A stretch of DNA of 6,805 nucleotides from Candidatus Parcubacteria bacterium (GTDB lineage Bacteria; Patescibacteriota; Patescibacteriia; JAACEG01), in assembly GCA_023135505.1 (NCBI GenBank), contig JAGLTA010000068.1, positions 1 to 6,805 of the forward strand, written 5' to 3'. Positions 1-6,676 of this stretch are shown piece after piece (the stretch's first letter is position 1; each line of letters opens with the position of its first letter). A model generated the notes under the pieces. The model did not search any database. It was not told the DNA's origin and worked only from the letters and a program-made list of their open reading frames with translations. The position numbers and the translations under genes were made by a program.

Positions 1-698
1 TATAAAAAAAAACCTAATTCTGAAATTCCTATAACAAGGCTATACTTTCCAATTTCTTTCATAATTTCTCTATCTAATTTGAAATTAAATTCTCTGTACC
101 CCAAGGCAAGTCCCATTAATAGAATAAAGTAAAATAAATTTTGGGCTACTAGCGCCCCATAAAGACCATATCTCTCAATAATCAAATAAACAAATACTAC
201 TGAAAAACCCCCAATGGCGATTGATATTATTGACAACTTTTTAAATCTCTTCAATCCTCTATAAATACCATCGTATAGGGATGTCATCGGTGCAAGAAAA
301 ATCAAAGGAAGCATGTATAAGACATATATATATTTATCTTTTAAATACCCGTGTCCGAAAATTAAAGTAATAATCATGATCATAATCGTAAGTACAAAAA
401 TAACAACACCTGAATTAAACAGAACTCCTTTTAATTTATCTTTATTTATTGTTTTATATTCCGCTACATATTTAGAAGCCGCTATAGAAATACCGAAATC
501 ACCAAACATAATTAAAAAGAAAATAATTGCCAGTGTATAGTTATAAATGCCAAACTCATAAGGAGTAAGTAATTTTGCACACAATATAAATATTAAAAAA
601 GTAATTCCTTGTTTTCCAAATATTTGCAAAGCTCTCCATATAAAATTATGGATTGTTTCTTTGTGCGCAAAATAATTTCTGACCAGTAATTTTTTCAT
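1..698 (-). CDS. Wzx-type polysaccharide flippase, N-terminal part (cut by window edge)
   Basis: This reading frame is open from an ATG at 698 to the window edge, giving 232 codons without a stop. Members of the family are usually about 400-500 residues, so roughly half is visible. The protein is very hydrophobic, with helices near residues 25-45, 55-75, 95-115, 130-145 and 160-180. Family-typical pieces include LTPYEFGIYNYTL and MFGDFGISIAASKYVAEYK, then a later LYDGIYRGLKRF and GLYGALVAQ. These match the polysaccharide synthesis/MOP flippase superfamily (Wzx), which moves lipid-linked oligosaccharide units across the cytoplasmic membrane. The start overlaps the stop of the preceding glycosyltransferase by 4 bp (ATGA), which suggests translational coupling. 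Sitting directly after three glycosyltransferases fits an export role. The family call is firm; the substrate cannot be read from sequence. Confidence 0.88.
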   Translation of the reverse strand, partial: MKKLLVRNYFAHKETIHNFIWRALQIFGKQGITFLIFILCAKLLTPYEFGIYNYTLAIIFFLIMFGDFGISIAASKYVAEYKTINKDKLKGVLFNSGVVIFVLTIMIMIITLIFGHGYLKDKYIYVLYMLPLIFLAPMTSLYDGIYRGLKRFKKLSIISIAIGGFSVVFVYLIIERYGLYGALVAQNLFYFILLMGLALGYREFNFKLDREIMKEIGKYSLVIGISELGFFL

Positions 699-1669
699 TT
701 TAATTTTGGTGGTTTAATGTTTAAAAATATATCATACTTTATAACTCTTTTTAATTGGATCTCTTTTCTTCTTTTCATTGCAATAGGCAAGTTTATTAAA
801 AACAAATAATATCCTTGAAAAAAAGCAAAAAATGGACCAACATGAAATCTTTTAAGCGATTGCTTAATTGATTTAAAAAATGAAAATATTGAATAACCAA
901 CAATTGTTATTACCATATTGAAAAAATAATAATTTTTAACTATAGTGTATAGTTGAGCATAAAAAGTTTCTTTATATTTCAAAGTATACTTTTTATTATT
1001 CATTCTTTCGGGCAATCCAATATGTAGCTGAATTGATTTTGCGTAAAGACGATTTTCATAACCAAATAACCATGATTTAATTCCAAGATCATTATCATCA
1101 CCACCAAAAATTAAATGATCGTCGTAACCGCCAACATTCTCCCAAAAAGATTTTGAAAAATAAATTCCTATCCCAGAAGGATGGCATATTTCAATATTAT
1201 CAAAATTATAAATTAAAGAACAATCTATTAAATTAGTTTCTTTAGTAAAATAATACCCTTGAAAATTACCATAACCTTTTGTTTTTAAATTGTTTTCATC
1301 AGAGAAAGCAATATTTATTAAACCTACATTGCTATTTTGTTTATACCTCTCGTATAAATTATTTAATAAGTTATTATCTGTTATTAATAAATCATTATCA
1401 CATAAAAATATATATTTCCCTTTCGCTCTTTTTATTGCATAGTTACATGCAAAATTTTTTTCTCTTACCCTTGGGCTATTAATTAGTCTAATTTTATCAA
1501 ATTTTTTTATAAATTCTTGGCTTCCGTCAGTTGAACCATTGTCAACAATTATAAATTCAAAATTGGCGTAATTTAAATTTAAAATAGATAAAACAGTTCT
1601 TTCTAAATATTTTAAGCCATTATAATTCAACATTATAACGCTAATTGTTTGATATTTGTTTATTTTCAT
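695..1669 (-). CDS. GT2-family glycosyltransferase (GT-A fold)
   Basis: The 324-residue protein starts with the GT2 nucleotide-binding strand SVIMLNYNG (residues 10-18) and continues with FIIVDNGSTDGS (39-50). The metal-binding DXD-type motif is CDND (90-93). The likely acceptor/catalytic acid region is GGYDDHLIFGGDDNDLG (180-196), followed by a histidine at 216. These are the hallmarks of rhamnosyltransferase-like GT2 enzymes, which transfer a sugar from a nucleotide donor to a growing lipid-linked oligosaccharide at the inner face of the membrane. The C-terminal third (about 245-300) is rich in F, Y and I and may anchor the enzyme to the membrane. The ATG follows the TAA of the upstream gene with no gap and no clear Shine-Dalgarno sequence, so coupled translation is likely. 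It overlaps the flippase by 4 bp. Donor and linkage are unknown. Confidence 0.93.
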   Translation of the reverse strand: MKINKYQTISVIMLNYNGLKYLERTVLSILNLNYANFEFIIVDNGSTDGSQEFIKKFDKIRLINSPRVREKNFACNYAIKRAKGKYIFLCDNDLLITDNNLLNNLYERYKQNSNVGLINIAFSDENNLKTKGYGNFQGYYFTKETNLIDCSLIYNFDNIEICHPSGIGIYFSKSFWENVGGYDDHLIFGGDDNDLGIKSWLFGYENRLYAKSIQLHIGLPERMNNKKYTLKYKETFYAQLYTIVKNYYFFNMVITIVGYSIFSFFKSIKQSLKRFHVGPFFAFFQGYYLFLINLPIAMKRRKEIQLKRVIKYDIFLNIKPPKLK

Positions 1670-2749
1670 TTAGTAAACGCTATTTATTTTTTTTATATAT
1701 TCTATTAATGAATATTCTTTAACTTTATTTAAAGAATTTTTTATTAATTTATTTCTAAAGTTAGGATGACCTAATAAATAAACTACTGCGGTTTTAATTG
1801 AATTCACATTTTTTACTTTTGTATAAATACATTCTTTTCCATTAACCGTTATTTCATTCATTCCTGGTCCATCACTAATAATCAATGGAATTCCAAATGA
1901 CATTATTTCTAATTGAGCCATTGGTAAGCCTTCCCAATACGAAGATATTACAAAACAATCCAATAAACTATAAAATTCTAAAATATTTTTTTGATAGCCA
2001 AGAAACCTCATCTTATCCTTGAAATTATTTCTTTTAACTAAGTTTAATAACTCTTTTTTTTGAGGCCCATCTCCTGCAACTAAAAATTTAAAATCATTTT
2101 TTTTTTCATTTAAAATTTTTGCTGTTTTAATAAATTCCCTCCAACCCTTTCTCTCAATTAACCTTCCCGCAAAACCAACAACAAATTCATCTTTTTTTAT
2201 TCCTAATTTTTTTCGTTTCTCAAAAATTTTTTCTTTGGATAATTTATTTGAAAATTTATCAAGATCTACAAAATTATATAAAACTTTAATTTTGTTACTA
2301 TCAACCTTCGCACATTCTATCAACTTATTTCTTATAGCTTTTGATACCGCAATAAACAAATCCGTTTTTTTCTGAGAAATATTAATAAATTTATTATAAT
2401 AAAAATCTCCTTGAAATATCTGTCCGTGTTCATGCTGAATTAATTTTATATTTGAAAAAAAAAAATTTAATAACCATCCAAAAAATTGTGCTTTAAATAA
2501 ATGACAATGCAAAACATCAATTTTTTCTTTTTCTATTAATCGTTTTAATTCTATTAAGGTAAAAAGGGAATATTTGTTTTTAGATTTGCTAACAAATACA
2601 TTTTTATGATTAATATTGATATTTATTTTTCTTTTTCTTAAAGCATACAAAAAAATATCTTTATTTTCTTGTTGTTTTTCAAAAATTCCTTTTACAACTG
2701 TTTGCGCACCACCTAACCCCAGAGAATCTATTATATATAATATTTTCAT
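1670..2749 (-). CDS. GT4-family glycosyltransferase (GT-B fold)
   Basis: The 359-residue protein has a GT-B layout. The N-terminal glycine-rich loop SLGLGGAQTVV (9-19) is typical of GT4 enzymes, followed by VLHCHL (79-84) and HEHGQ (106-110). The C-terminal donor domain opens with VGFAGRLIERKG (191-202), where R196 and K201 are the expected phosphate-binding residues. AGDGP follows at 225-229. The EX7E signature is E273 and E281 in EGLPMAQLE, which binds the nucleotide sugar with retention of configuration. Length is normal for the family. The ATG at 2749 overlaps the TGA of the upstream GT4 gene (ATGA), and the stop touches the next ATG, so it sits in the middle of a coupled block. The gene holds two long homopolymers, 11 T and 10 A in the coding strand, both kept in frame. 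Substrate not predictable. Confidence 0.94.
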   Translation of the reverse strand: MKILYIIDSLGLGGAQTVVKGIFEKQQENKDIFLYALRKRKINININHKNVFVSKSKNKYSLFTLIELKRLIEKEKIDVLHCHLFKAQFFGWLLNFFFSNIKLIQHEHGQIFQGDFYYNKFINISQKKTDLFIAVSKAIRNKLIECAKVDSNKIKVLYNFVDLDKFSNKLSKEKIFEKRKKLGIKKDEFVVGFAGRLIERKGWREFIKTAKILNEKKNDFKFLVAGDGPQKKELLNLVKRNNFKDKMRFLGYQKNILEFYSLLDCFVISSYWEGLPMAQLEIMSFGIPLIISDGPGMNEITVNGKECIYTKVKNVNSIKTAVVYLLGHPNFRNKLIKNSLNKVKEYSLIEYIKKINSVY

Positions 2750-3876
2750 TTTAATAAATTTACATAATTATTAATCACAACATCCCAATTATATTTCTCC
2801 TTAATTCTATCCCTAACACCATTCCGTAAAAATAAAATATCATCTTGATTAATCATTTTTTTAATGCTTTCAGCCAAACCAATAATATCATTTACTTTAT
2901 ATAAAGCACCACTATCTCCAATCACCTCTTTATTTCCCCCAACATCACTCGCAATAATCGCGCAACCAGCTTGCATTGCCTCAATCAAAGTCATATTCAT
3001 ATTTTCAAAATGACTTGGCAAAACAAAAACCCTAGCCCTACCATACAAATTTTTCATTTCCTCACTCTCATTATCAACCCACCCCAAAAACTTCACCCTA
3101 TCACTCAATCCATAATCAACAACCATATCCTCCAAAATATCCCGATAAGGACCATCGCCTACTATTTTAACTTTCCATTCTTTCAAATCCAAATCCTTAA
3201 TAGCCTCAATAAAATCCTGTATTCCCTTATTTACAAAAAGACGGCTAACTAATAAAATATATTTTTCCTTTTTCATCGGCTTGAATTTTCCCTCTTCTAT
3301 GCCATTCGAAATTACTTCTATTTTATCTTTATCAAAACTTTTGTAAACCTTTAAAATTTCTTTCTTTAAAAAATTTGACGGCGTTGTTATTTTTTTAGCT
3401 TCATCCAAAATTTTCCTCCAACTTCCAATTAAAAACGGATATAACTTTTTAAAACGGGGATTATATCCCAAAACATCACTCCCATGAGCCGTAATAACAT
3501 ATTCCAATCCAAACCTCTTTTTCGCCCACAAAGCGACAACCCCCACAGGAATAATAAAATGGCAATGGCAAATATCATATTTATTTTTTTGCAAATGCTT
3601 TTTTAAAAATCTCTTTGCCGAAATAATATAAGTCAATTGCTCCCAAGGATGGCAAATTTCTTTTTTTGACCTTAAACATTTAACCCGATAAATATTTATC
3701 CCATCTTTTACTTCAAAATTCGGCAAATCCTTATAACCCATTGTCACAACGGACACCTCATTGCCAAGTTTAGCATATCCTTTCGCTAATTCATAGCTAA
3801 CAGGGCTAGCTCCACCACCCAAAGGCGGAAATTCATAATTCAAAACCAATATTCTTTTTTTATTATTATTTTTCAT
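2746..3876 (-). CDS. GT4-family glycosyltransferase; full-length source of the repeated gene head
   Basis: The 376-residue protein is a complete GT-B glycosyltransferase. The N-terminal loop is LNYEFPPLGGGASPVS (12-27), followed by CHCHFI (103-108) and ITAHGSDV (128-135). The donor domain has LLVSRLFVNKG (208-218; R212 and K217), VGDGP (239-243) and the EX7E pair E291/E299 in ENMNMTLIE. It should transfer a sugar from a nucleotide donor to the growing glycan in the cytoplasm. No good Shine-Dalgarno sequence precedes the ATG at 3876; the start is supported by matching starts in two partial copies elsewhere. The first 37 codons recur at 4692-4805 and the first 15 at 6630-6674. By eye this gene is more G-rich on its coding strand than the GT4 gene that follows, which hints at a separate origin. 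It overlaps that gene by 4 bp. Confidence 0.94.
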   Translation of the reverse strand: MKNNNKKRILVLNYEFPPLGGGASPVSYELAKGYAKLGNEVSVVTMGYKDLPNFEVKDGINIYRVKCLRSKKEICHPWEQLTYIISAKRFLKKHLQKNKYDICHCHFIIPVGVVALWAKKRFGLEYVITAHGSDVLGYNPRFKKLYPFLIGSWRKILDEAKKITTPSNFLKKEILKVYKSFDKDKIEVISNGIEEGKFKPMKKEKYILLVSRLFVNKGIQDFIEAIKDLDLKEWKVKIVGDGPYRDILEDMVVDYGLSDRVKFLGWVDNESEEMKNLYGRARVFVLPSHFENMNMTLIEAMQAGCAIIASDVGGNKEVIGDSGALYKVNDIIGLAESIKKMINQDDILFLRNGVRDRIKEKYNWDVVINNYVNLLK

Positions 3877-3928
3877 TTATTTTACGATAATATACCAATT
3901 TACCAACTCATTAGCACTAATTTATTTA
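3877..3928 (-). other. 52-bp spacer before the full-length GT4 gene
   Basis: This short AT-rich gap holds a tandem TTGGTA pair and a TATATTAT stretch that could serve as a -10 box, but no matching -35 at normal spacing. No terminator-like hairpin is seen. Apart from a few A/T bases just before the ATG, it shares no clear similarity with the sequence upstream of either partial copy, so the repeated unit begins at or very near the start codon. Confidence 0.4.
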
Positions 3929-4261
3929 TTAATATTTTATATTAGTCGTTGCGTACTTCTTGTTGCCATCTATATACAATTTTATTTGCTTTTTAGCAAC
4001 ATCCCACGAGGCAGCAATCATATGATTATCCATACTATCCAGATCGCTAACATCAATCTCTACATCTGTTCTTCCTTGACCAGTAATAACATGAGAAAAT
4101 TTGAGCTTGTTATATTCATCTTTTACAATAAAAATTGAGCCATAAGCATTTGAATATTTTACTAAAATATGACTTTGATTATCGTTAAATTTAAACAAAT
4201 TGTTTGGAATCCAAAATGTTATGGTACCCAAATTAAAATTAATTTTTTGATTCTTCATCAT
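3929..4261 (-). CDS. LamG/concanavalin-like domain ORF (probable 3' part of a split gene)
   Basis: The 110-residue ORF looks like a laminin G / concanavalin-type jellyroll. A strand FNLGTITFWIPN lies at about 9-20, and the diagnostic closing pair MIAASWDVAKKQIKLYIDG lies near residues 81-99. LamG domains bind carbohydrates or proteins and are usually outside the cytoplasm. At 110 residues the domain is on the short side and stops soon after the YIDG strand, so its end may be clipped. The apparent ATG lies inside the end of the upstream membrane ORF (23-bp overlap, +1 frame) with no strong ribosome site. Removing one A from the six-A run at 4243-4248 joins the two frames into one 239-residue protein. 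I therefore think this is the C-terminal half of a membrane-anchored LamG protein. The fold call is moderate; no function is known. Confidence 0.6.
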   Translation of the reverse strand: MMKNQKINFNLGTITFWIPNNLFKFNDNQSHILVKYSNAYGSIFIVKDEYNKLKFSHVITGQGRTDVEIDVSDLDSMDNHMIAASWDVAKKQIKLYIDGNKKYATTNIKY

Positions 4262-4649
4262 ATGTTTTACCTATTATGTTACCTGTCTCATCCTTTTGTT
4301 GGTTAATAGCTTCAATGCCCCAAAACTTAAAACGATCAAGGTTTGGTAATAATATTATTAGCAATAATCCGATTGAATATATATATGAAATATAATCATA
4401 AAAATTTTCTTTCAATTTATATTCTAACACTCGACATATTATTATAAAAATTATTAATATTATTATTTTGCTATTGTTTTCCTTTAATTTAAATTCTTTA
4501 ATCAATAAAAATTGAAATACTACACTCAAAAAAATAATAAACACGCCAAAAAAATTCATCAAAAAACCATCATCTGAATTTAATACTATAAGTACTCCAG
4601 ATATTAGTAGTATAGGAAGAAAACAATTTGCTATAATTTTTATATTCAT
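4239..4649 (-). CDS. Four-helix membrane protein of unknown function (probable 5' part of a split gene)
   Basis: The 136-residue ORF has four hydrophobic segments, near residues 4-23, 29-50, 62-77 and 86-103, then a polar tail ending in KTYDEESKN. I do not recognise a named family. The tail runs into the LamG-like ORF: without one A of a six-A run, ESKN-stop becomes ESKINFNLGTITFWIP, which continues smoothly into the jellyroll. The combined product would be an N-terminal membrane anchor plus a C-terminal LamG domain. It starts right after a perfect 15-bp tandem repeat and lacks an evident Shine-Dalgarno sequence. It lies between a partial and the full copy of the GT4 gene head, so it may have arrived as a cassette. 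Whether the product is truncated in the living cell or the A is a sequencing or phase-variable change cannot be told here. Confidence 0.6.
   Translation of the reverse strand: MNIKIIANCFLPILLISGVLIVLNSDDGFLMNFFGVFIIFLSVVFQFLLIKEFKLKENNSKIIILIIFIIICRVLEYKLKENFYDYISYIYSIGLLLIILLPNLDRFKFWGIEAINQQKDETGNIIGKTYDEESKN
4243..4248 (-). other. Six-A homopolymer at the frame break between the membrane and LamG ORFs
   Basis: The coding strand reads TCAAAAAATTAA, where the upstream ORF ends. With five A instead of six, the frame continues without a stop into the LamG-like ORF, and 721 bp becomes 720 bp, exactly 240 codons including the stop. This could be a real frameshift, a slippage/phase-variation site or a sequencing error. 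Confidence 0.6.
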
Positions 4650-4650
4650 T

Positions 4651-4680
4651 ATTTAATTTATCTTTATTTAATTTATCTTT
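4651..4680. repeat. Perfect 15-bp tandem repeat, two units
   Basis: The unit ATTTAATTTATCTTT occurs twice back to back (4651-4665 and 4666-4680, plus strand). It lies directly upstream of the start codon of the membrane ORF and just after the stop of the 37-codon GT4 remnant. It could set leader length or simply be a replication-slippage scar at the junction. Confidence 0.85.
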
Positions 4681-4682
4681 CC

Positions 4683-4805
4683 CTATTTTTTAAGCTTAAC
4701 ATATCCTTTCGCTAATTCATAACTAACAGGACTAGCTCCACCGCCCAAAGGCGGAAATTCATAATTCAAAACCAAAATTCTTTTTTTATTGTTGTTATTG
4801 TTCAT
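4683..4805 (-). pseudogene. Truncated copy of the GT4 gene head (about 37 codons)
   Basis: A 40-codon ORF begins MNNNNNKKRILVLNYEF and carries the whole glycine-rich loop PPLGGGASPVSYELAKGY, then VKLKK and a TAG stop. It matches the start of the full-length GT4 gene (ATG at 3876) over about 115 bp with roughly six substitutions and one 3-bp insertion in the AAT/AAC-rich stretch. Homology ends abruptly after codon KL, where the intact gene continues GNEVSVV. The ATG overlaps the last 11 bp of the RX4H-motif gene in another frame. The catalytic domain is absent, so it cannot be an active transferase. I read it as a remnant left by recombination; a role as a short leader ORF is not excluded. Confidence 0.88.
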
Positions 4806-5646
4806 TTATTAACCCACTTTCCATAAAAATAGCAATTACCGGAGACTGTAATCCTCCTGCATATTTTTTTACGGATAAAGTATTTATCTGATTTTCTTTA
4901 GCTCTGAAATTATTTAAAATATTAAATAAATCCTCTATACTAATTTTATATTCCTTTTCACTATCTTTTGCATGTTTTCTTAAAAATTTTATACTCTCAT
5001 GATTAATTTTAGTAATTAGATACTCTTTATTTCTAATACTTTTAATAATACAGCCCTTTTTAATATTTAAAAATATTTTTTCTAAAGTTTCCAATCTTTT
5101 TATAACTTCTTCCAAACAACTCTTTAGAATAGGATAAACAAATTTTAATAATTCTTCTTGTTTATTATTATAACCCTTTTCGCCATGAATTAAATTACAT
5201 CTAATTACATAAAAAGATTGCCATATAATCTCGGCTTTTTTATCTTTATTATCAAAAGAATCCACATCATTAAGCGCGTCTTTAATATCTTTTTTAGATT
5301 TTTCTTCTACAACCTTTAAATAAAGACTATTACTATCAAGAATTCTAATCAAATTATCAATATGACAAATAAACTTTTCTTGGCTAAAAATTTTTATTAT
5401 ATCTTTTCTTATTTCTAAAAACCTTTTTTTATCTCCTCCATTATCAAAATTAACATCTGGATTTTTAATTTTAGCCCATAAATTATAAACAATATTAACC
5501 GCAATAAATAAACTTAAATACTTATCAAAAAAATCGTCATTATCATCATGTTTATTTAACCACCTTTTAGATTTTTCCAAATATTCTGATAATAAATTAA
5601 TGCTTATATTATTATTCATTTCTTTTAATTTTTTCGCTTTTCTCAT
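4795..5646 (-). CDS. HEPN-like protein with RX4H motif and extra C-terminal domain
   Basis: From the ATG at 5646 the protein has 283 residues. A mostly helical N-terminal two-thirds ends in FYVIRCNLIHGEKGYN (145-160), where R149 and H154 form the RX4H motif typical of HEPN domains, closest in look to the Apea-like HEPN family. HEPN proteins are often RNases in toxin, antiphage or RNA-processing systems; others are inactive binding modules. Residues from about 197 form a second, unrecognised domain ending YAGGLQSPVIAIFMESGLI. The frame also extends upstream to a TTG at 5676, but AGAGGT five bases before the ATG favours 5646. It lies 22 bp after the epimerase and is probably co-transcribed. No nucleotidyltransferase or antitoxin partner is visible. 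The motif is plain; the activity is inference. Confidence 0.72.
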   Translation of the reverse strand: MRKAKKLKEMNNNISINLLSEYLEKSKRWLNKHDDNDDFFDKYLSLFIAVNIVYNLWAKIKNPDVNFDNGGDKKRFLEIRKDIIKIFSQEKFICHIDNLIRILDSNSLYLKVVEEKSKKDIKDALNDVDSFDNKDKKAEIIWQSFYVIRCNLIHGEKGYNNKQEELLKFVYPILKSCLEEVIKRLETLEKIFLNIKKGCIIKSIRNKEYLITKINHESIKFLRKHAKDSEKEYKISIEDLFNILNNFRAKENQINTLSVKKYAGGLQSPVIAIFMESGLINEQ

Positions 5647-5650
5647 AAAT

Positions 5651-5658
5651 ACCTCTTT
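5651..5658 (-). promoter_or_regulatory. Ribosome binding site deciding the start of the HEPN-like gene
   Basis: The coding strand reads AAAGAGGT four bases before the ATG at 5646. This is the clearest Shine-Dalgarno sequence in the window and supports the ATG over the upstream TTG at 5676, which would overlap the epimerase end by 8 bp. Confidence 0.75.
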
Positions 5659-5668
5659 AGATAAAATT

Positions 5669-6595
5669 TTATTCAATTATTTTCCCCCACGCAGCCTTTA
5701 ACCCACTCTCTAAACTCATACCCGCCTTCCAGCCTAATGCCTGTTTTATTTTATCAGCGTTTAAACAACTCCTCATCTGCTCGCCCTTTAACGCCTGCCC
5801 GTAATTTTTTTGCATTTTAATTCCTGAAATTTTTATTAACGCATCAAATAATTCATTAATTGAAATTTCAAGTCCGGTTCCAATATTAAAAATTCCCTCT
5901 ATATTTTTTTCAAAAGATAAAATATTCGCCTTAACTATATCGCCGACATAAACAAAATCTCTTGTCTGTTTTCCGTCTCCGTTAATAATAAGCTGTTCGT
6001 TATTTAACAGCTTATTGCAAAAAATCGCCACAACGCCTGCTTCGCCCAAAGGATCTTGACGGGGTCCGTAAACATTGGCATAGCGCAAAGCAACAAATTT
6101 AAGTTTAAAAATTTCATTATAATAATTCAAATACTGCTCTATGGAAAATTTTGAAACTCCATAAGGTGAAATCGGCTCAGCGGGATATTCTTCGGGCGTT
6201 GGGACAATATTTGCCTCGCCGTAAATTGCTCCGCCGGAAGAAGCAAATACCGTTTTTTTAACATTATACTTTTTTGCCAATTCAAGTAAATTTAAAGTTC
6301 CGAGAATATTAATATTGGCATCAAACACAGGATCGCTCACTGATTTTCTAACATCAATTTGCGCCGCGTGATGAGAAATAAATTCAGGCTTTTCTTTAAT
6401 AAAAACCCGTTCTAATTTTTCATTGTCTAAAATATCAACATTATAAAATTCGGCTTTTGAATTTATATTTTCTTTCTTACCGGTAGATAAATTATCAACT
6501 ATTGCAACCTCATAATTTTTTTCAATCAATTTATCAACAAGATTGCTTCCGATAAACCCGGCTCCGCCGGTAACTAATATTTTTTTACTTTTCAT
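5669..6595 (-). CDS. NAD-dependent sugar-nucleotide epimerase (GalE-like extended SDR)
   Basis: The 308-residue protein is a full-length extended short-chain dehydrogenase. The NAD-binding TGGAGFIGS is at 9-17, with D34 (VDNLS) positioned to hold the adenosine ribose, and D54 follows. The segment HHAAQIDVRKSV (75-86), the SSGGAIYG stretch with the catalytic serine (119-126) and the YGVSK catalytic pair Y145/K149 are all present. RYANVYGPRQDP and GDGKQTRDFVYVGDI complete the pattern. This is the short UDP-glucose 4-epimerase-like group, which interconverts UDP-glucose and UDP-galactose or their N-acetyl forms by a transient 4-keto intermediate in the cytoplasm. It probably supplies a donor to the glycosyltransferases downstream. 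By eye it is the least AT-rich gene here. Exact substrate is not certain, so no symbol is given. Confidence 0.93.
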   Translation of the reverse strand: MKSKKILVTGGAGFIGSNLVDKLIEKNYEVAIVDNLSTGKKENINSKAEFYNVDILDNEKLERVFIKEKPEFISHHAAQIDVRKSVSDPVFDANINILGTLNLLELAKKYNVKKTVFASSGGAIYGEANIVPTPEEYPAEPISPYGVSKFSIEQYLNYYNEIFKLKFVALRYANVYGPRQDPLGEAGVVAIFCNKLLNNEQLIINGDGKQTRDFVYVGDIVKANILSFEKNIEGIFNIGTGLEISINELFDALIKISGIKMQKNYGQALKGEQMRSCLNADKIKQALGWKAGMSLESGLKAAWGKIIE

Positions 6596-6620
6596 GTCTT
6601 TGTTTATATTATAAATTTAA

Positions 6621-6674
6621 TTAATATTTTTCATAATTTAAAACCAAAATTCTTTTTTTATTATTATTTTTCAT
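6621..6674 (-). pseudogene. Short copy of the GT4 gene head (about 15 codons)
   Basis: A 17-codon ORF, MKNNNKKRILVLNYEKY then TAA, matches the start of the full-length GT4 gene for its first 15 codons. About 43 of 45 bases agree over 6630-6674. Homology stops after LNYE, just before the glycine loop, and the epimerase ATG follows 25 bp after the stop. It shares one base variant with the 37-codon remnant and the AAT-repeat form with the full gene. It is too short to be functional as an enzyme. Confidence 0.8.
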
Positions 6675-6676
6675 AT

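Noticed and set aside
313..540. 75-codon plus-strand ORF
   Set aside because: It is antisense to the flippase, whose open frame and membrane-protein motifs are far better supported.
1279..1482. 67-codon plus-strand ORF
   Set aside because: It lies opposite the conserved core of the GT2 gene and is rich in random-looking L, Y, I and H.
2971..3252. 93-codon plus-strand ORF
   Set aside because: It is antisense to the donor-binding domain of the GT4 gene; its openness follows from that gene's codon pattern.
4243..4249. Programmed -1 frameshift at A-AAA-AAT
   Set aside because: A -1 slip leads to the wrong frame; the LamG ORF lies in +1, so a one-base insertion is the simpler reading.
5647..5676. 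TTG start adding ten residues to the HEPN-like protein
   Set aside because: It has no ribosome site and overlaps the epimerase end, while the ATG at 5646 has a good AGAGGT.
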